A DNA stretch of 64,000 nucleotides from Marinobacter nanhaiticus D15-8W (GCF_036511935.1 NZ_AP028878.1:3348001-3412000); one strand, 5' to 3'; counted from the first letter of the stretch, positions 34,146 to 44,826 are shown. Program-made: numbers and translations. The notes: a model not told the origin generated them from the sequence alone.

Positions 34146-34934
34146 CTACCCCGCCGGCATGACACGCTGACGAACACTGAAAACCACATCGCCGGGCGCA
34201 GCATTACCCGACCAGGGCTGGTTAACCAGATCCAGCATGCGCTTGAACAGCTGGATCTGCATCATGCCATCCGGCTGGATATTGGCGCTTATCGCCGGCT
34301 CCGCACTGTTCGCGCTCGAGATCTCCAAATCGATGCGCCCCTGGTTCTCGTCGACGCGCGCCCGCATCGGCGGCAACACCGCACTCTGCGTAGACCCGCC
34401 CATCGGCCAGGTCACACGCCCTCCAGGCCAGCTTGCACGACCATTCAACCGTGCCAGAGAGCCGTCGGCCATCGCCAGGGAAAGGGCGTCCACATTGACA
34501 TCACCCTCGATCATTGCGCCACCACTGCGCTGGATCTCTCGACTGAACTCTGAGATGTTGATGTGGCCATCGGCCGAGAGTTCCATGGCGTTTATCCCGG
34601 TTAGGCGAACCTTCCCCTTCAGACTCGATTGGGGCGTCTGCAGTCGCAAGCCGACAGGCAGATAGGCGCCATCGTCCATCAGGCCTTCGATATGCCAGCC
34701 AACCTGTAAGGAGTGTCCGAGCACCTGGGCCTGCACGGCGCCATTCCAGAGCTGGCCGGAAACCTGTTCGACAGCGATGCCTGGTGGCAACGGGACCGAA
34801 TCGCGGGCCATGTGCCAGACCCAACCGGCAGGAATCCAGAACACCAGCGCGACAACATAGACGACGAGCCCGAGTAGCGTCAGTAGCACCACTTTACCGG
34901 GTCGCAGGAAGGGAGATTCTGGTGTTTCAGTCAT
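34146..34934 (-). CDS. gspN: Type II secretion system protein GspN
   Basis: A 262-residue protein with a single N-terminal transmembrane helix (VVLLTLLGLVVYVVALVFWI) and a periplasmic part with GSLARLNGRASWPGGRVTWP and other features of the GspN family. GspN is present in only some type II systems and its role is not settled. It leads a gspN-gspC-gspD unit; the groEL terminator lies upstream, so it needs its own promoter in 34935-35017. Confidence 0.88.
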   Translation of the reverse strand: MTETPESPFLRPGKVVLLTLLGLVVYVVALVFWIPAGWVWHMARDSVPLPPGIAVEQVSGQLWNGAVQAQVLGHSLQVGWHIEGLMDDGAYLPVGLRLQTPQSSLKGKVRLTGINAMELSADGHINISEFSREIQRSGGAMIEGDVNVDALSLAMADGSLARLNGRASWPGGRVTWPMGGSTQSAVLPPMRARVDENQGRIDLEISSANSAEPAISANIQPDGMMQIQLFKRMLDLVNQPWSGNAAPGDVVFSVRQRVMPAG

Positions 34935-35017
34935 ACAGGTCAGGCATGGATTGACGCGTCGTCACGCAAGTGATCCGGAGTCTAACAAACCACCACTACA
35001 AGTGCATGACGCAGTCC

Positions 35018-35049
35018 AAAAAAAAGGCCCCACGCCTGAGCGTGGGGCC
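35018..35049 (-). terminator. Rho-independent terminator of groESL
   Basis: Stem GGCCCCACGC / GCGTGGGGCC (35026-35049) with a 4-base loop; on the minus strand it is followed by a run of eight T residues. It lies 40 bp past the groEL stop. Confidence 0.93.
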
Positions 35050-35088
35050 CTTTCTGACCGAAAACGGTCGTGGACCGGTGGGGTCGGC

Positions 35089-36759
<1,671 letters not shown>

Positions 36760-36809
36760 TTAATCGTTCAACAGTATTCGAATGACGCGAGTTAACGTGG
36801 GGCTGGGCT

Positions 36810-37100
36810 TTAGCTTTCCAGCACACCGTAGATTTCGCTCTCGCTCAGGATAAGCAGGTCTTCACCGTCGATCTTCACAGTGTTTCCAGCGTACTGACCA
36901 AACACCACCGTATCACCGACGTTTACCGCCAGCGCACGGGTTTCGCCATTATCGAGAATGCGACCGTTGCCGATAGCGAGAACCTCGCCCTGGGACGGCT
37001 TCTCCTTGGCGTTACCCGGCAGGACGATGCCGCCAGCGGTCTTCTCTTCCTCTTCCTTACGGCGTACGACAACACGATCGTGTAGCGGACGAATTTTCAT
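36810..37100 (-). CDS. groES: Co-chaperonin GroES
   Basis: A 96-residue GroES with [20 protein letters not shown], the mobile loop [10 protein letters not shown], and [19 protein letters not shown]. The start at 37100 is fixed by this N-terminus; the longer ORF to 37133 adds 11 unrelated residues. A heat-shock promoter lies about 130 bases upstream. Confidence 0.99.
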   Translation of the reverse strand: MKIRPLHDRVVVRRKEEEEKTAGGIVLPGNAKEKPSQGEVLAIGNGRILDNGETRALAVNVGDTVVFGQYAGNTVKIDGEDLLILSESEIYGVLES

Positions 37101-37236
37101 TGCTCTATTTCTCCAATAGTCAGATTGCGACAAAAGTCAGATTGTCTCTGGCAATGAGGTTTGCTCAAAACGCTGGGGGTTCGTAAGCGCCTGTTTTATC
37201 AGGATCTTCGTGACCCACAGCAAACGTGTGATCCTT

Positions 37237-37263
37237 ATGTGGGGTTGTGCCTCGCCATTTCAA
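37237..37263 (-). promoter_or_regulatory. Heat-shock (RpoH, sigma-32) promoter of groESL
   Basis: On the minus strand TTGAAA (37263-37258) is followed after 13 bases by CCCCACAT (37244-37237). This is an almost exact match to the sigma-32 consensus TTGAAA-N13/14-CCCCATnT, located in the fxsA-groES gap. Confidence 0.9.
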
Positions 37264-37284
37264 CACCCCCGCACAAAAAATTTT

Positions 37285-37791
37285 TCATTTTTTTTCCAGC
37301 GAATCCCGGTCGCGGGAAGCCTTGTTGTCCTCCTCATGCCGGTATTCACCTTCGATGATATCGTCGTTGCTGAAGGGTCTCTGGCCGAACGGATTCTGGC
37401 CGCCGGAACTGAAATGGAAACCGCTGCGCGATGCGCCGGCTACCACCATACGCTTGAGCGCCTGACTGGCGAGCCAGTGGCGCGTGAACGGCAACAGGCA
37501 CAGGAAGCCAAAGGTATCGGTAACGAAACCGGGTGTGAGCAGCAACGCGCCCCCCACCGCGAGAATCAGACCCTCAGCGACCTCCCGTGCCGGGAGCTCA
37601 CCGCTGTTGATGCGCTGATTGGCACGCAACAAAGTAGCCAACCCCTGTTGTCGCAGTAGCGCCGCACCAATAACGGCGGTCAACAATACCAGGGCGATGG
37701 TATTCAGTGCGCCGATGATTCCACCTACCTTGATCAGTATGACCATCTCAACGATGGGCAGAACGATGAAGGCAACAAAAAGGTAAGCCAT
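37285..37791 (-). CDS. fxsA: FxsA family membrane protein
   Basis: A 168-residue membrane protein with a typical FxsA start MAYLFVAFIVLPIVEMVILI, several hydrophobic helices to about residue 115, and GGALLLTPGFVTDTFGFLCL. E. coli FxsA counteracts exclusion of phage T7 by F plasmid; in most bacteria its role is unclear. The start at 37791 follows GAGGAG by 8 bases; the longer ORF reaching 37932 is not credible. It is immediately upstream of groESL on the same strand. Confidence 0.92.
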   Translation of the reverse strand: MAYLFVAFIVLPIVEMVILIKVGGIIGALNTIALVLLTAVIGAALLRQQGLATLLRANQRINSGELPAREVAEGLILAVGGALLLTPGFVTDTFGFLCLLPFTRHWLASQALKRMVVAGASRSGFHFSSGGQNPFGQRPFSNDDIIEGEYRHEEDNKASRDRDSLEKK

Positions 37792-37930
37792 GATCCGGCT
37801 CCTCGATTGCAAATAACTCCAGCCGATGAAGGCCATCGACGCTCTGGTATACTTTTGCCCGCCAAATTTTTCCAACGCGCAAAAAAACAATTCACTACAA
37901 CCAATCCACAACAAACAATTAGGGCATAAC

Positions 37931-38692
37931 ATGAAACTTCAAGATTCAGTGATTGCGATCACCGGTGGGGGTCAGGGTCTCGGACGGGCCATGGCGGAAT
38001 ACCTGGCCGCTCGCGGCGCGCGGCTGGCTCTGATCGACCTGGTCCCGGAGAAGCTGGATGAAGCCGTTGCGGCCTGCAAAGCCGCCGGCGGTGAGGCTCA
38101 GGCCTACACGTGCAATGTCGCCCGCGAGGACGAAGTCGAGTCCACCTTCGCCGCCATCCACGACGATTTCGGTCAATTGAACGGACTGGTCAACAATGCC
38201 GGTATCCTGAGGGACGGCCTGATGATCAAGGCAAAGAACGGTGAGATCGAAAAGCGCATGAGCCTCGCCGAGTGGCAGGCGGTGATCGACGTCAACCTGA
38301 CCGGCGTTTTCCTGTGCGGGCGCGAAGCCGCCACCCAGATGATCAAGCACGGCAACCAGGGTGTGATCATTAATATCAGCAGCATTTCCCGCGCCGGCAA
38401 CATGGGACAGAGCAACTACTCGTCCGCCAAGGCTGCGGTTGCCGCGCTGGTCCCCGTGTGGGCCAAAGAACTGGCCCGCTATGGCATCCGCGCCATGGGT
38501 ATTGCTCCAGGCTTTATCGAAACCGAGATGACCGGCTCCATGAAGCCGGAGGCACTGGAAAAAATGACCGCCGGCATTCCGCTCAAACGAATGGGCAAGC
38601 CGGAAGAAATTGCCTCTGCCGCCGCCTTTATTATCGAGAACGATTACCTGTCCGGTCGCATGATCGAGGTGGATGGTGCCCTCCGCCTCTGA
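37931..38692 (+). CDS. SDR family oxidoreductase (3-oxoacyl reductase-like)
   Basis: A 253-residue short-chain dehydrogenase. It has the cofactor motif ITGGGQGLGRAMAEY, NNAG, NISSIS, and YSSAK with the catalytic Tyr and Lys. The C-terminal APGFIETEMTGSMKP and DYLSGRMIEVDG are typical of FabG-like enzymes. The ATG follows AGGG by 6 bases. Its last 20 bases overlap the alkyltransferase-like gene. NADP(H)-dependent reduction of a 3-oxoacyl or related ketone is likely; the substrate is not defined. Confidence 0.92.
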   Translation: MKLQDSVIAITGGGQGLGRAMAEYLAARGARLALIDLVPEKLDEAVAACKAAGGEAQAYTCNVAREDEVESTFAAIHDDFGQLNGLVNNAGILRDGLMIKAKNGEIEKRMSLAEWQAVIDVNLTGVFLCGREAATQMIKHGNQGVIINISSISRAGNMGQSNYSSAKAAVAALVPVWAKELARYGIRAMGIAPGFIETEMTGSMKPEALEKMTAGIPLKRMGKPEEIASAAAFIIENDYLSGRMIEVDGALRL

Positions 38693-39014
38693 GCAAAACG
38701 AAGACAGCAGTATCAGCCGCGAGCAGATCATCTGGCAGGTGGTCTGCACCATCCCGCCCGGGCGTGTGGCCAGCTACAGCCAGATCGCCCGCCTGGCGGG
38801 ACTGCAGGGCCTGGCCCGGTTTGTCGGCCGGACCATGAGCCAACTTCCCGAAGGTTCTGACGTGCCCTGGCATCGTGTCCTGAAACAGGACGGACGCATT
38901 GCATTCCCCCCTGATTCCAATCGTTTCCTTCACCAGAAACGCCGGCTCACAGAGGAAGGTGTCCTCATCAAGAATGGCCGCGTTCCGATGAGCCAGTTTC
39001 GTTGGGAACCCTGA
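38673..39014 (+). CDS. Alkyltransferase-like protein (MGMT/ATL family, Trp in place of active Cys)
   Basis: A 113-residue protein with the O6-alkylguanine-DNA alkyltransferase fold: the helix-turn-helix GRVASYSQIARLAG and the active-site region PWHRVL, in which Trp66 replaces the acceptor Cys of PCHRV. This replacement defines alkyltransferase-like proteins (E. coli YbaZ/eATL), which bind O6-alkylguanine without removing the alkyl group and pass the lesion to nucleotide excision repair. It overlaps the SDR gene by 20 bp. Confidence 0.92.
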   Translation: MVPSASEQNEDSSISREQIIWQVVCTIPPGRVASYSQIARLAGLQGLARFVGRTMSQLPEGSDVPWHRVLKQDGRIAFPPDSNRFLHQKRRLTEEGVLIKNGRVPMSQFRWEP

Positions 39015-39041
39015 ATTTCAGCCTGACGTTCGGGGAGTTGG

Positions 39042-40370
39042 CTAGGAGGACTGACGTGCACTTCCCTCGCTGCCCTCTTCGTTGGCAGGCGCCAGCGCAT
39101 CGAGACGGTCGCCATGACGCAGCATGTACCAGGCAAGCAAAATGGCTGGAATGCCCATAATGGCGGAAATGAGGAAGAAGTAGTCGTAGCCGAACGACTC
39201 CACGACGATGCCCGAGAACCCGCCGATAAATTTGCCGGGTAGCGTCATCAGCGAGCTGAACAAGGCGTACTGGGTCGCCGTGAACGCCGCACTGGTCATG
39301 CTCGATAGCCAGGCGATCAACGCCACATTGGCAATACCGCCACTGAGATTGTCAGCACTGACCACCAGGGCCAGCGTATAGATGTCCGGTGGGTACTGGG
39401 CAATCAGCATGAACAGCAAATTGCTCAACGCCCCCAATAGCGCACCCAGGAACAGGATTGGCCTGACGCCATAACGTACGACGAGGACGCCACCGAGCCC
39501 GGATCCCAGGATGGTCATGGCGAACCCGAAAATTTTCGTCACGTCCGCGACGTCGGTCTTGGAAAATCCCATGAAGTTGAGATAGAAGGGATTGGCCATC
39601 ACACCCAGCGCGATATCGCAAATGCGGTAGACCGCGACCAGAACCAGTATCGCGATTGCAAGGTCTCGATAGCGACCGAAAAAGTCGACGAAGGGACCCA
39701 CTACCGCTGCTGATGTCCAGCCCGCTATTCTCGCCAGGCGCGGTGAGAGATGTGCATGCTTTAGGGTTTCACGCTCTACCGCCTCGGCCAGGTCCTTGGC
39801 GGCTGCATAATGATTGGCTCGCGGCTCACGCACCAGCAACACGGTGACGATACCGATGCCAACCAGCAAAGCCATGACGTCATAGGACACCTGCCAGGAC
39901 CAGAACTCTGCCAGATACAATGCGCCAGCCCCCGCGACCAGCAAAGCCACCCTGTAACCAAAAATGTAAGCCGCGGCCAAGGCCGCCTGGATGCGCGGTT
40001 CGGCAATCTCGATACGGTAGGCATCGATCGCGACATCCTGGGTCGCCGACGAAAAAGCCACCAGCAAACCGCACAAAGCCATCATTGTGGGCGCGGCCGT
40101 AGCGTCGACCCTGGCCATCAACAGGAGTCCGCTGGCGATGCCGATTTGCGCCAACAGCATCCAACTGCGCCGTTTACCCAGAAGACGATCGAGGACAGGC
40201 AACGGAAGGCGATCCACCACCGGTGCCCAGAACACCTTGATCGAATAGGTGATCCCCAGCCAACTGAAAAAACCGATCGTCGCCGTTTCCACCCCAACAT
40301 CCGCCAGGCGAGCGTTGAGGGTGGAAAATACGAGCAGGAAAGGCAGGCCAGCAGAAAAGCCAAGCAGCAA
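39042..40370 (-). CDS. MFS permease, AmpG-like
   Basis: A 12-helix major facilitator protein close to the AmpG muropeptide permease: LLGFSAGLPFLLVFSTLNARL, WAPVVDRLPLP, GKRRSWMLLAQ and SSATQDVAIDAYRIE match AmpG motifs. AmpG imports anhydro-muropeptides for cell wall recycling and beta-lactamase control; that role is inferred. Coordinates start at a TTG at 40370, but coding similarity continues upstream with RETIYTFTRWQVLAL, and no ATG, GTG or TTG is in frame there. A non-canonical ATT or ATC near 40442-40445, behind CGGAG, is a plausible true start, giving about 466 residues. Confidence 0.85.
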   Translation of the reverse strand: MLLGFSAGLPFLLVFSTLNARLADVGVETATIGFFSWLGITYSIKVFWAPVVDRLPLPVLDRLLGKRRSWMLLAQIGIASGLLLMARVDATAAPTMMALCGLLVAFSSATQDVAIDAYRIEIAEPRIQAALAAAYIFGYRVALLVAGAGALYLAEFWSWQVSYDVMALLVGIGIVTVLLVREPRANHYAAAKDLAEAVERETLKHAHLSPRLARIAGWTSAAVVGPFVDFFGRYRDLAIAILVLVAVYRICDIALGVMANPFYLNFMGFSKTDVADVTKIFGFAMTILGSGLGGVLVVRYGVRPILFLGALLGALSNLLFMLIAQYPPDIYTLALVVSADNLSGGIANVALIAWLSSMTSAAFTATQYALFSSLMTLPGKFIGGFSGIVVESFGYDYFFLISAIMGIPAILLAWYMLRHGDRLDALAPANEEGSEGSARQSS

Positions 40371-40458
40371 CAGGGCAAGAACCTGCCACCGGGTAAACGT
40401 ATAGATCGTCTCCCGCAGGAGATCGCGTCGGGTCCGGGAAATGATTACGGCGGCTCCG

Positions 40459-40941
40459 TCAGTCGCGGAAGTTGTTGTATTGCAGCGGCATATCGAGGTC
40501 CGATTCTTTGATCAGCGCGATGGCGGCCTGTAGGTCGTCACGCTTCTTGCCGGTGACCCGCACCTTATCGCCCTGGATGCTGGCCTGGACCTTCATTTTG
40601 GAGTCCTTAAGCAGTTTGACAATTTTCTTGGCATCCGGCGTTTCGATACCCTGGCGCAGGGTAAAGTGCTGCTTGACCAGTTTGCCGGCCTTGCTATCGC
40701 CGCTTTCTTCCAGCGCCCGGGTATCCACATTGCGCTTGGCGAAGGCCATGCGCAGCATATCCAGCAACTGCTCCAGCTGGAACTCCTGTTCGGCACTCAG
40801 CGTTATGCCCTTGTCGTCCTGCTCTATATCAGCCTCTACGTTCTTGAAATCCCAACGATTACCCAGCTCCCGCTTGGCCTGGTCGACGGCATTGGTGACT
40901 TCGTGCATATCAATTTCAGAGACTATATCGAATGAGGGCAT
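40459..40941 (-). CDS. yajQ: YajQ family c-di-GMP-binding protein
   Basis: A 160-residue YajQ/UPF0234 protein: [30 protein letters not shown] and [20 protein letters not shown]. It has two ferredoxin-like domains; homologues bind c-di-GMP and interact with transcription factors in Xanthomonas and Pseudomonas. The start 40941 is fixed by this N-terminus. Its 3' end precedes the AmpG-like gene on the same strand. It is divergent from a REC/degenerate-GGDEF protein. Confidence 0.95.
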   Translation of the reverse strand: MPSFDIVSEIDMHEVTNAVDQAKRELGNRWDFKNVEADIEQDDKGITLSAEQEFQLEQLLDMLRMAFAKRNVDTRALEESGDSKAGKLVKQHFTLRQGIETPDAKKIVKLLKDSKMKVQASIQGDKVRVTGKKRDDLQAAIALIKESDLDMPLQYNNFRD

Positions 40942-41204
40942 GACTCGGGCTCCGGAAATGCGGACACGATCACGCCTTGGCGACGTGTATCGAGGATGGT
41001 CCGCAGGTTTTACAAATGACGACAGCATGCGGCACGATTCGCGCTATAATGGCCGCGCATAAAATGGACGGTACCAAAAACTGGATGGTGCCAAGTGCGC
41101 GCAAGGACTCGCCCCGCTGCTGGACGCTAGAATATCAAGTTGGCTCCGCAGCCGCACCCTGGATCGGATCCTGAGCGCAGTCAATCAGAGAGTAGCCAAT
41201 CAGC

Positions 41205-42176
41205 ATGCCCAACCTGGATCTCCCCATTCTTGTTGTCGACGATGCCAAATTCAGCAGCATGGTGGTCGCCCGCACCCTCAAGAAGGCCGGTTACCGGGAC
41301 GTGCGTATCGCTCATAACGCGCCGGATGCGCTAGGTCTGATGGAAGACCGCCCGGTCAGCGTGCTGATTGCAGACTGGCTGATGCCGGAAATGGACGGAC
41401 TGGAACTCACCGATCGGGTGCGCCAGCTGGACGAACAAGGCAACCATTACAGTTACGTTATTCTGCTCACTGCCCGGGAAAGCGTCGAAGCTTTGGCTGA
41501 AGCCTTCGACCGCGGCGTGGACGACTTCATCTACAAGTCCGACATGAGCAAGCAATTGTTACCACGAATCTTTGCCGCAGACCGCATGGCCGACCGGCAG
41601 AATACGTTGCTGATGGCCAACGCCCTGCTGATGGAAAACAACCGTGAGCTGGAGTCGCGCAATATCATCGACCTGGAAACAGGCCTTTGCAACAATGCCT
41701 ACGCCCGTGAACGGTTAGAGCGCAGCCTGCGCCAGGCCGAATCACGCGGCGGCGCTTCTGCTTACGTGTTGGTGGGCATCCGCAATTGGCAGGCGCTCAA
41801 GCGCCAGCACAGCACCGGCACGATGAGCGAACTGGCGGTCGGTATCGGGCGCCGGTTGAGCCACCTGATCCGACCGATGGACACCCTGTGCCGGGTCGGT
41901 GACAACCAGTACGCTATCGTCGCCCATTTCGAGAATCCCGAGAACTGCAGCGTCAGCGCCTTCCGTCGCATCTACGACGGCATCAATCACAAGGCTCTTA
42001 AGACCACAGCAGGCTATATCTCCGTCGAAGCCGGCATGACCCTGTGCCGTACCGATGTCCAGGCCGGCACGCCCACCGTTGCGGACGTTGAGAAGGCCGC
42101 CGTGCAGGGATTGATGGATGCCTACGAGACCCGCCTCTTTACCGAAACCGCTCCCGATTTGCTGGAGCAGGCGTAG
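41205..42176 (+). CDS. Response regulator with degenerate GGDEF-like output domain
   Basis: A 323-residue protein. Residues 1-125 are a complete receiver domain with Asp12-Asp13, phospho-acceptor Asp57 (IADWLMPEMDG), Thr89 and Lys111. A helical linker leads to residues 155-310 with a diguanylate cyclase-like fold: DLETGLCNNAYARERLERSL corresponds to the D-LTGLxNR start, and RVGDNQYAIV replaces GG(D/E)EF, so catalysis is unlikely. It may act as an adaptor or bind c-di-GMP/GTP without turnover. No kinase is adjacent. It is divergent from yajQ. Confidence 0.85.
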   Translation: MPNLDLPILVVDDAKFSSMVVARTLKKAGYRDVRIAHNAPDALGLMEDRPVSVLIADWLMPEMDGLELTDRVRQLDEQGNHYSYVILLTARESVEALAEAFDRGVDDFIYKSDMSKQLLPRIFAADRMADRQNTLLMANALLMENNRELESRNIIDLETGLCNNAYARERLERSLRQAESRGGASAYVLVGIRNWQALKRQHSTGTMSELAVGIGRRLSHLIRPMDTLCRVGDNQYAIVAHFENPENCSVSAFRRIYDGINHKALKTTAGYISVEAGMTLCRTDVQAGTPTVADVEKAAVQGLMDAYETRLFTETAPDLLEQA

Positions 42177-42274
42177 TCCTTTTTCTGAAACACTCAGCCA
42201 CCAAACAATCCGTAACACTGGGACACACATCACAAACAGACTTCCGGGGCTGCCGACCTTACTATTTCAATCGT

Positions 42275-42378
42275 GGATGTAAGCAGTATCCCCCCATGAC
42301 GGAGGAGTGAGTAGTCCTCCAAGATTGCAGTCTGGAGAGTCAGCAGTCCCTCCGTCGCAGTATGGGGGTTTTACATCC
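42275..42378 (+). ncRNA. Candidate structured RNA with long imperfect stem and an alternative pairing
   Basis: The 5' arm GGATGTAA (42275), CCCCCAT (42291) and ACGGAGG (42299) pairs in order with CCTCCGT (42349), ATGGGGG (42362) and TTACATCC (42371), making about 22 bp in three blocks. Inside are a small hairpin CTCCA/TGGAG (42317-42337) and an alternative GGAGGA/TCCTCC pairing (42301-42306 with 42315-42320) that would break the inner block. An intrinsic terminator follows at 42429. It may be a small RNA or the leader of the AraC-type gene at 42623. It matches no riboswitch class I know. Confidence 0.45.
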
Positions 42379-42428
42379 CTACGGATTAACGAATTTTTCA
42401 GGCACTTTCGTTCTTTCCTTATTTTTTC

Positions 42429-42460
42429 AGGCGGACTGGTTTATCCAGGCCGCCTTTTTC
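42429..42460 (+). terminator. Rho-independent terminator upstream of the AraC gene
   Basis: Stem AGGCGG-A-CTGG / CCAG-G-CCGCCT (one internal mismatch) with loop TTTAT, followed by TTTTTC and more T residues. It lies 250 bp past the response regulator gene and after the structured region, and 160 bp ahead of the AraC-type gene, so it may act as an attenuator or as the end of a small RNA. Confidence 0.85.
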
Positions 42461-42622
42461 TTTTGTGCCGGGCCATTCCCCTGTTTACCAGTTTCGTCAA
42501 AGTCCGATCCGTCGCCGCCGTCCAGCCCGCATTCGCCTCGCGAGCATTGATTTAGGTGCGCCACATCTTTATTAATACGATGACGCCGTTAATGCGACAA
42601 AGCCTAAACAACAACGATACCC

Positions 42623-43657
42623 ATGACGACAACGACTTCCCCGCTCGGCACGGCTTCCGTCGCTGCCTTGCGCCAGTATGTGCGTGCTGCCGAACAAAAC
42701 GCGATCGACACCCGACCGCTGCTCAGCGAAGCCGGCCTCGATCCAGTGGCGCTTGCCGACGATGCAAGGATTGAAGGCGCACGTTTCCAGCAGTTTATCC
42801 GTCTGCTAGCCGACGCCACCCACAACCCGATCCTGGGCCTGGAAACCGGCGACTATGTCCAACCCGGCACCTACAGTGTCTTGGGCTATATCACCATGAG
42901 CTGCGCCACACTGGGCGAAGCCATCCAGTACATCATTCCCTACGAGAAGCTGGTCGGCGACATGGGCATCACCCAGTTCTTCGTTCAGGACGACCAAATG
43001 CACCTTGTCTGGCAGTGCGCCTACACCGATCCCGTCGTGCGGCCCCAGATGATCGACAACGTTATCGCCTCCTGGATCAGCTACGCCCGTTGGTTGGGCG
43101 ATGAACCCGACACGGCGCCTTTAGCGGTCCACCTCGAACGCCGGTCGCCAGGCACCGAGTATGAACCGGCCTATCGGGCGCGCTGGGGCTGCCCCGTATA
43201 TTTCGAGGCAACCGACAATCGAGTGGTGGCGGCAAAATCGCTCCTGGATATCCCCCTGCGCCAGCCCGATCCAAACCTGCGCCGGGCCCTGGAAGCTCAC
43301 GCCCAAACCCAGATGGCGGGTATGGAAAGCCATACCGCCCTCCTCACCCGGGTGCAAAACGTCATCCGGCATCAACTGTTGCAAGGGGTGAGCAGGCAGG
43401 ACATCGTCGCCGAGCAACTGGGCATGACCAGCCGCACCCTTCAGCGAAAACTGAGCCTGGAAGGCAGCAGCTACCAGAAGCTACTGGATACCGTTAGGCA
43501 ATCGCTGGCCGAGGATTTTTTGGGCAACACCGATCTACCCATTCCGGAAATCGCGTTTCGCCTGGGTTTCAGCGAAACCACATCGTTCCACCGTCGATTC
43601 AAGAACCGCGCGGGGATGACACCCGGCGAGTATCGGGAACGGTACAAGGCCACCTAA
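42623..43657 (+). CDS. AraC family transcriptional regulator
   Basis: A 344-residue regulator with an N-terminal arabinose_bd-type ligand domain (about 20-210) and the C-terminal double helix-turn-helix (about 245-340): VSRQDIVAEQLGMTSRTLQRKL and PIPEIAFRLGFSETTSFHRR, followed by GMTPGEYRERY. It ends 4 bp inside the convergent racemase gene. The preceding 446 bp contains a structured region and a terminator. Likely targets are nearby acyl-CoA genes, which is only an inference from location. Confidence 0.92.
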   Translation: MTTTTSPLGTASVAALRQYVRAAEQNAIDTRPLLSEAGLDPVALADDARIEGARFQQFIRLLADATHNPILGLETGDYVQPGTYSVLGYITMSCATLGEAIQYIIPYEKLVGDMGITQFFVQDDQMHLVWQCAYTDPVVRPQMIDNVIASWISYARWLGDEPDTAPLAVHLERRSPGTEYEPAYRARWGCPVYFEATDNRVVAAKSLLDIPLRQPDPNLRRALEAHAQTQMAGMESHTALLTRVQNVIRHQLLQGVSRQDIVAEQLGMTSRTLQRKLSLEGSSYQKLLDTVRQSLAEDFLGNTDLPIPEIAFRLGFSETTSFHRRFKNRAGMTPGEYRERYKAT

Positions 43658-44796
43658 CGCCCTTCCTTTAACCGAGCCAAGACAGCTTCATTGTCCGCCC
43701 CCAGCCTGCGACCAGTGTGCGATGCTGCACAGGGCGTCTGACTGAACTTGATGGGATGGCCGATCTGACGCTGCATCCCGCCGTTCTCCCGCGCTACATC
43801 GATCACCATTTCCCGGGACTGGATCTGGGGATGCGTCGAAGCCTCTTCCAGCGTGAGCACCGGTTCGACGCAGGCATCCTGCTCGGCAAAGACTGTTTGC
43901 CACTGCGCCAACGAACGATCACCAATGGCCTTCTTCAGCGCCTGCTTCAGTTGCTTCTGGTGCTCCGGCTTCGGGCTCAATCCGAAGCTTGTCATGTCTT
44001 CCAGACCCAACACCTGGCACAGACGGGTCGTGAACTGGGGCTCCAGACTGCCGACCGAGAGCCAGCGCCCGTCAGCAGTCTCGTAGTAGTCATAGAAGCT
44101 GCCGCCGTTGAGCAACGACTGCTCGGGGCCCGGCAATTCGCCACCCGCCAGGTGGGCTGCACCGGCCATCGCATTCAGGGCAAAAGCCGCATCGGTCATG
44201 CTGACATCCACGAATTGGCCCTCCCCCGTACGCTGGCGATGAACTACTGCCGCCAGGATTCCCATCACCGCATGATGGGAGCCACCGGCCACATCGGCCA
44301 CCTGTATCCCCATGGGCGGCGGCCCCGTCTCCCTGCGACCACAATGACTGCTAACGCCTGCCAGCGACAGGTAATTGATGTCGTGCCCCGCCCGAGCCCG
44401 GTAAGGGCCGGTCTGGCCGTAGCCGGTAATCGCACAGTAGATCAGCGAGGGATTCACCGCCTTCAAGGCGTCGTAGTCAATGCCGAGCCGCCGCATGACA
44501 CCGGGACGGAACTGCTCGATCACGATGTCGTAATCCGCCACCAGGAGCTTGATCGTGTCGATGCTTTCCGGCTTCTTCAGATCGAGCGCCAGCGATTGCT
44601 TACCACGATTGAGATAGGCATGCGCCGTACTGACGCCATCGTCGTGGGGCGGCACGACCCGGGTTAGATCCAGACGATCCGGCGCTTCAACGCGCAGGAC
44701 CTCCGCTCCCATGTCGGCTAACATCATGGTGGCGTAGGGTCCCGGAAGTAATGTGGTGAAATCGAGTACCCGCAGACCGTCCAGCGGACCTGCCAT
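43654..44796 (-). CDS. Alpha-methylacyl-CoA racemase-like CaiB/BaiF family protein
   Basis: A 380-residue family III CoA-transferase-fold protein. The racemase catalytic residues of the AMACR/MCR subgroup are all visible: His138 in AGHDINYLSLAG, Asp168 in VADVAGG and Glu252 in GSLEPQF. MCR interconverts (R)- and (S)-2-methylacyl-CoA so that branched-chain acids can enter beta-oxidation. AAGGAGG precedes the start. A nested inverted repeat lies 30-95 bases upstream. It is flanked by two AraC regulators, one convergent and one divergent, suggesting regulated branched-chain or isoprenoid acid use. Confidence 0.92.
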   Translation of the reverse strand: MAGPLDGLRVLDFTTLLPGPYATMMLADMGAEVLRVEAPDRLDLTRVVPPHDDGVSTAHAYLNRGKQSLALDLKKPESIDTIKLLVADYDIVIEQFRPGVMRRLGIDYDALKAVNPSLIYCAITGYGQTGPYRARAGHDINYLSLAGVSSHCGRRETGPPPMGIQVADVAGGSHHAVMGILAAVVHRQRTGEGQFVDVSMTDAAFALNAMAGAAHLAGGELPGPEQSLLNGGSFYDYYETADGRWLSVGSLEPQFTTRLCQVLGLEDMTSFGLSPKPEHQKQLKQALKKAIGDRSLAQWQTVFAEQDACVEPVLTLEEASTHPQIQSREMVIDVARENGGMQRQIGHPIKFSQTPCAASHTGRRLGADNEAVLARLKEGR

Positions 44797-44826
44797 AAAC
44801 CTGCCTCCTTCAAACTGGAAGTGATC

